From contig JBAIAA010000875.1 of assembly GCA_037893245.1 (NCBI GenBank), positions 1-64,000 of the forward strand: a DNA stretch of 64,000 bases. The letters run 5' to 3'. Source of the DNA: Crossaster papposus. Its lineage: Eukaryota; Echinodermata; Asteroidea; Velatida; Solasteridae. Every line of letters starts with the position of its first letter. Position 1 is the stretch's first letter. Below, piece after piece: positions 36,101-64,000 of this stretch. The translations under genes were made by a program, and so were the position numbers. The notes below the pieces were generated by a model. It was not told the DNA's origin. It saw nothing but the letters and a program-made list of their open reading frames with translations, and did not search any database.

Positions 36101-36787
36101 CCAGGCTACACGGGAGGCCTTACTGCGCGTGGATATTGACGAAGGCGGCGAGAAATTTAACGTTACACTTCGCGGCACATTAGACATTAAGGTTAGTCCG
36201 ATGGGGTTATTTTGGGGGTTAGCGCTCGGGAAAAACCGAGTCAAGTATACAGTGCCAGTCAAAAAGAAAGTGTCGGGAGTTTTATTTTTTGTTTGTCCCG
36301 TAAAAACAACAATTATATTTGATCCAATTCGAGCTGTTTGGGTGTAGTCACGATTCCAGCCGGAAAGTGTTCGCCTTTTGCGGACGTGTAAGAAACTTCA
36401 TTGTAAGAAACAATTTGCTTAGCATACAAATTCTTCCTTTGCAAAAACAGTGTTACAAACCAACTTCTCAGGCGAGGTATATTGTTTGTGACTGGTATTC
36501 AGCTGGTTTTTGCTTCAGCATGAAAAGCACAGGGAGTTTCGGCTGGTAATAACTTGTTTTCCTGAGCAAAGATTTTTGTTGTGTTAAGCAAATATTTGTG
36601 CTTAGCAAGTTAGCAGCTTCCTGAAATTGACCCAAACTGGCCATTATACCAACTCTTGCATATATATATTATATATTATAATATTTTTGGCTTGGCTTTT
36701 TAACAATTTTAGGGGAAAGGTGCGATGACGACATACTGGTTGCAACCGAGGCCCGTCACGGATAACCAACTATTACAACCGACATAG
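27191..36787 (+). CDS. NIT-type receptor guanylate cyclase, complete catalytic domain, six exons
   Basis: Exons: 27191-28543 (start uncertain), 31925-32030, 33673-33810, 35381-35479, 36082-36191, 36713-36787 (stop TAG). All junctions keep frame and use GT/AG. Predicted length is 626 residues from the ATG at 27191, or 688 if the open frame is taken from 27005. The sensor exon has TM1 ([20 protein letters not shown]), a NIT-like ectodomain, TM2 and the signalling helix. The catalytic half has the full set for a homodimeric guanylate cyclase: metal-binding Asp in FSDLVNFT (28496-28498) and in ETIGDAYM (32009-32011), the guanine-selecting Glu (31997-31999) and Cys (35425-35427, RYCLFGDT), and transition-state Asn and Arg in INTASR (35446-35448, 35458-35460). 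It should convert GTP to cGMP at a membrane. The start is the weak point: the region before 27191 includes the 115-bp repeat. The ligand is inferred from the family. Confidence 0.88.
28553..28760. mobile_element. Element with TATAGATTTTCCCGG end, next to the sensor exon 2 donor
   Basis: A diverged copy of the 23.1-kb family begins 9 bases after the donor GT at 28544. The word CCCGGACGATATCGGGAAAA, then 'cgaaatatgaacgttcaca', follow block A closely. The right border is unclear (about 28750). The donor CAG/GTATTA itself is intact. Confidence 0.7.
29010..31570 (-). mobile_element. Degenerate LINE (endonuclease plus reverse transcriptase), antisense in intron
   Basis: Read on the minus strand from 31570 down: endonuclease part ([21 protein letters not shown], then an [14 protein letters not shown]-like stretch), linker (30605-31147: [22 protein letters not shown]), reverse transcriptase ([54 protein letters not shown]), and C-terminal part ([23 protein letters not shown]). 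The order matches RTE-like 'craniofacial development protein 2'-type LINEs. Many frameshifts, and the FADD-box region is missing, so it is dead. It is interrupted by the 115-bp insert at 30038-30152. Confidence 0.85.
30038..30152. mobile_element. 115-bp insert in the LINE, with 5-bp target duplication
   Basis: CAGAC stands on both sides (30033-30037 and 30153-30157). Removing the insert and one CAGAC restores an unbroken LINE frame across the site (minus strand [15 protein letters not shown]). This is therefore an insertion into the LINE, not part of it. It is almost identical to 27030-27144. Confidence 0.85.
31925..36191 (+). CDS. Shared catalytic exons of the guanylate cyclase locus
   Basis: 31925-32030 ([18 protein letters not shown] to MVVSG, enters phase 0), 33673-33810 ([18 protein letters not shown] to RIGIHTG), 35381-35479 ([20 protein letters not shown] to MESTGE), 36082-36191 ([19 protein letters not shown] to TLDIK); the terminal exon is 36713-36787. 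The phase-0 acceptor at 31925 fits the phase-0 donors of both sensor exons (15646 and 28543), which is what makes alternative sensor use possible. No second copy of these exons exists in the window. Confidence 0.88.
32100..32240. repeat. Inverted 'aaacatgttt...gctaaacac' repeat, copy 1
   Basis: The words cattgatgtttata and ttagcttctaaacatg recur in opposite orientation at 34915-35045 (ctaaacatcaatgttcaatg). Two copies of one palindromic family in the same gene's introns. Confidence 0.55.
33284..33532. mobile_element. piggyBac-like MITE, complete copy with TTAA flanks
   Basis: TTAA then CCAGTTCGCGCCGGAGG at the left, and CCCGGCGCGAACTGG then TTTTAA at the right. It sits in the intron just before the exon at 33673. 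Confidence 0.85.
33857..34056. mobile_element. Foldback element with CTAAAAACAGATTGGTTGAA ends
   Basis: About 200 bp with inverted ends of about 27 bases. The inside is built from 'attggtt'/'aaccaat' words, so almost the whole element can fold. A weaker relative (ttggttgaaa... tgaccaa) is at about 37450-37560. Confidence 0.8.
34700..35312. mobile_element. Large inverted repeat with a second hairpin nested in its loop
   Basis: The left arm (about 34700-34880) and right arm (about 35120-35312) pair over some 180 bases with perhaps 15% mismatch. Shared words include cacatttcc.actttaaaatgaga and ggtcaatttgac. The loop at 34915-35045 carries the 'taaacatc'/'ttagcatg' palindrome that also occurs at 32100. 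It ends about 70 bases before the acceptor of the exon at 35381. Confidence 0.75.
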
Positions 36788-36923
36788 CGAATACCGCCCG
36801 TCCAGTCTATTTTGTACAAAGAGGGCGTGTATCGGCAGATGGTAATATTACTACCTGTGTCATCGATCCTGGAACCCATTGTACTCAAGTCCACACTCTT
36901 AAAAGTCTCTTTAAACGGGGGCC

Positions 36924-36929
36924 AATAAA
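36924..36929 (+). terminator. Possible poly-A signal of the guanylate cyclase gene
   Basis: AATAAA 137 bases downstream of the TAG stop at 36785-36787. It is the first canonical hexamer after the stop. Confidence 0.5.
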
Positions 36930-37906
36930 ACATGTCCCAGGTTGTTTTAAACGCTTTTTTAGATGTCATATTTTATTTGGACTCCTATAAAGTCTGGTCA
37001 GTGACCGTTTTATTGCTTTAAAAGTCCCACAGCACGGGGCGCCATACATTTTTTTAACTACTATATCTGAGAGACAAACTATGCGTTTACAATCATTTTC
37101 TCGTCACTTATGTTTATTAAAAATCAATATTTTAGTAACATAAAGTTGAATTTTTGAAATATGCTCAACGAGTTGGTGAAAATTGCTGTTAATTGTGAGA
37201 TTCCTTCTGTTCGCACCACACTGTAGTTTGAGGTAAAAGCGATACTTTTCGGTAAAAGCAAATGCTTGAATTCGTATGATTAAAAAGCTACATTTTTCTC
37301 TTGAAATGGAATGAATTGAATGTGGCTGATTGCACAGCCGGATGGTTTACAACAATTATGGTCTTATTGTGTATACCAACACCAGACATATGAAAGTTAC
37401 CCAAGTATTGTTCTCCTTTAATTTGTTCCTACACTCGTAAAACATGTATTAAAATGGGGTTGGTTGAAAAAAAGGTTTGTTAAAATTTTGACCAACATTG
37501 TGTACATTTCTCCACTTTGACCAATGTTGGGTACATTTTAACAAACGTTCGGTAAAATAAGTGTCATAAGGCGTTTTGATAACAAGGTCAATAGGTTTGA
37601 CATTTAGTCCTACGAGATTAGCCCTACTTATGCTATGTAGGGTAGGACATTAAATATTCTCTAATGGCGTGTACAATAGCCTAAAACTATGTAAATAAAA
37701 TGTGTAACTACCTTGATATATATACTTCAATCCTGTACTTGATTGACGTAAATAGGCCGGAGACCTCATGAGTTAGGCTTTGGTTACATGTGCGTTTTCC
37801 AATGAGCGAGTCAGTCCCTACTTTGTCTGGTGTCCTGACTTCGCTCCCATAGGAAAGTGCATAATGTAAACAAAGCTATGGTGTCAGTAAGTCTCGTGTC
37901 TATTAC

Positions 37907-38131
37907 CAGGGATGTAGTCGAGTCCATCACAAGTCCCTTCAAGTCCCTGCAAGTCCATCACAAGTCCTTCAGTTCCAATTCAAATCACAAGCTATTCAAA
38001 TCAGCTTCGACAAAAGCATTCCTTTGTCATTGTTCATCCAGTTACTTGCGACTGCCTTTATGAAGAGACTTGTGACTCGCTTCACGAAAGGACTTGTGAA
38101 CGAACTCGCAAAGGACTCGACTACAACCCTG
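37907..38131. mobile_element. hAT-like MITE, copy 1
   Basis: Starts CAGGGATGTAGTCGAGTCC and ends GGACTCGACTACAACCCTG. The interior has many 'caagtcc'/'ggacttg' words. The 8-bp flanks do not match in this copy, but do nearly in the two others. Confidence 0.75.
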
Positions 38132-38818
38132 ATTAACACTATTCGGTTTGTAAGTGTGACGACACATCAACTTGGTCCATGCGTCACTTTAGACAACATC
38201 GGAACAAAACTATTGGAACCGAAGGTTAACGCGCTATTGGGCATTAATAGCCAATGAACGCTTGTAACCATGGTGCGTGTACGTACGTGCGTATGACGCA
38301 GTCACTTACAAACTAAATACCTGTAGATAGTGATGTTTTTTATAAACCAAATTTCACTCTGCAAATATTTTATAAAAAAATCACAGTGCCTAATTAGGAT
38401 TGGATTTTCGTGTGTACATCAATGGATACTGTTCAGTAAACAAAAATTGCACGTGTTAAAAAGCTCTTGATAAAAAAAGATTGTGTCTTTCACGTTCTTG
38501 TGCGAGTAAATAGTCAAAGTACAATTACCTTGAGAATTATATTAATTAAATACGTTACAAAATGTGTTGTGTCCGAGTTTACATTCTTTTTCTTCCTGTT
38601 GTCAATAATACTAAAGTTTTTTTTTTCACTATTAACTCGGCACTAATCTCGTCAGCAATTGTTTATCAATGTAGGCAAAAAAAATAAAAAATAGGTTTTT
38701 TTTGCCAAGTAGATGCCATTATGTTGCATGCCAATTGTAAATCTACATGTTAATGTGCTAGCCAACCCCCACAACCCCGCCCCCAACCCCCTCCAAATGC
38801 ATTGGCTTTGATCTTTTC

Positions 38819-63832
<25,014 letters not shown>

Positions 63833-64000
63833 CTGCAGCAAAAAGTAAACACCACAAATGTATTACACAGCTGGGAACCAGTTAGATGCAGTGTTCCAGC
63901 AAACACCTAGTTGTGGGGACAGGTTCTTTTGTTTTGAAAAAGCTGACCAAGTTGTGAGGAAATTTCCCTGTCCCCATAGCATTTTGGGTCTCCAGTAAAG

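Larger units (their letters stand above)
36788..38818. other. Spacer between two convergent genes
   Basis: The 3' flanks of the cyclase gene (plus) and PDCD11 (minus) share this spacer. An AATAAA at 36924-36929 is a reasonable poly-A signal for the cyclase transcript, 137 bases after the stop. A hAT-like MITE lies at 37907-38131. I found no clear AATAAA for PDCD11 on the minus strand close to its stop. No other gene seen. Confidence 0.6.

Overview
This is nuclear DNA of an animal. Genes are split into many short exons with GT/AG introns, introns are AT-rich and packed with small foldback transposons, tRNA-derived SINEs and a LINE. The membrane guanylate cyclases with a nitrate/nitrite-sensing (NIT) type ectodomain, together with the repeat content, fit a marine invertebrate, most likely an echinoderm or another invertebrate deuterostome. 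The species cannot be fixed from the sequence alone.

Layout. (1) 1-13040: sparse. A partial coding exon touches the left edge on the minus strand. A second minus-strand exon with a start codon lies at 7046-7328, and a possible untranslated first exon with a CCAAT box lies near 12916-13040. Together they sketch an unidentified minus-strand gene. The rest is repeats, including a nearly perfect 11-bp minisatellite at 11261-11630. (2) 14279-36787: a plus-strand guanylate cyclase locus. It has two homologous long 'sensor' exons (14279-15646 and about 27191-28543), each encoding TM1, the NIT-like ectodomain, TM2, the signalling helix and the first strand of the cyclase domain. Both end at the same codon in the same phase. 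Only one set of downstream catalytic exons (31925-36787) is visible, so both sensors may be spliced as alternatives to one catalytic cassette. (3) 38819-63832: the minus-strand 3' part of the PDCD11/RRP5 gene, a ribosome biogenesis factor. 25 exons join in a single frame of 1305 codons plus stop, giving about nine S1 RNA-binding domains, an acidic/basic linker and the C-terminal HAT repeats. The 5' end is beyond the right edge.

The two identified genes converge (36787 and 38819) with a 2-kb spacer. They have no evident functional link: one makes cGMP at a membrane in response to a ligand, the other assembles pre-rRNA complexes in the nucleolus.

Mobile DNA is the other main content. I could define by eye: a TTAA-flanked (piggyBac-like) MITE in nine copies; a hAT-like MITE in three copies; several MITE families sharing TGTGACC-type ends; a four-block A-B-A'-B' inverted element at 23.1-25.7 kb with a small helix-turn-helix ORF; an antisense LINE in the cyclase intron; a 115-bp insert present both in that LINE (with a 5-bp target duplication) and at the front of the second sensor exon; and two tRNA-derived SINE families, with several nested insertions. 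No virus-like element was recognised.
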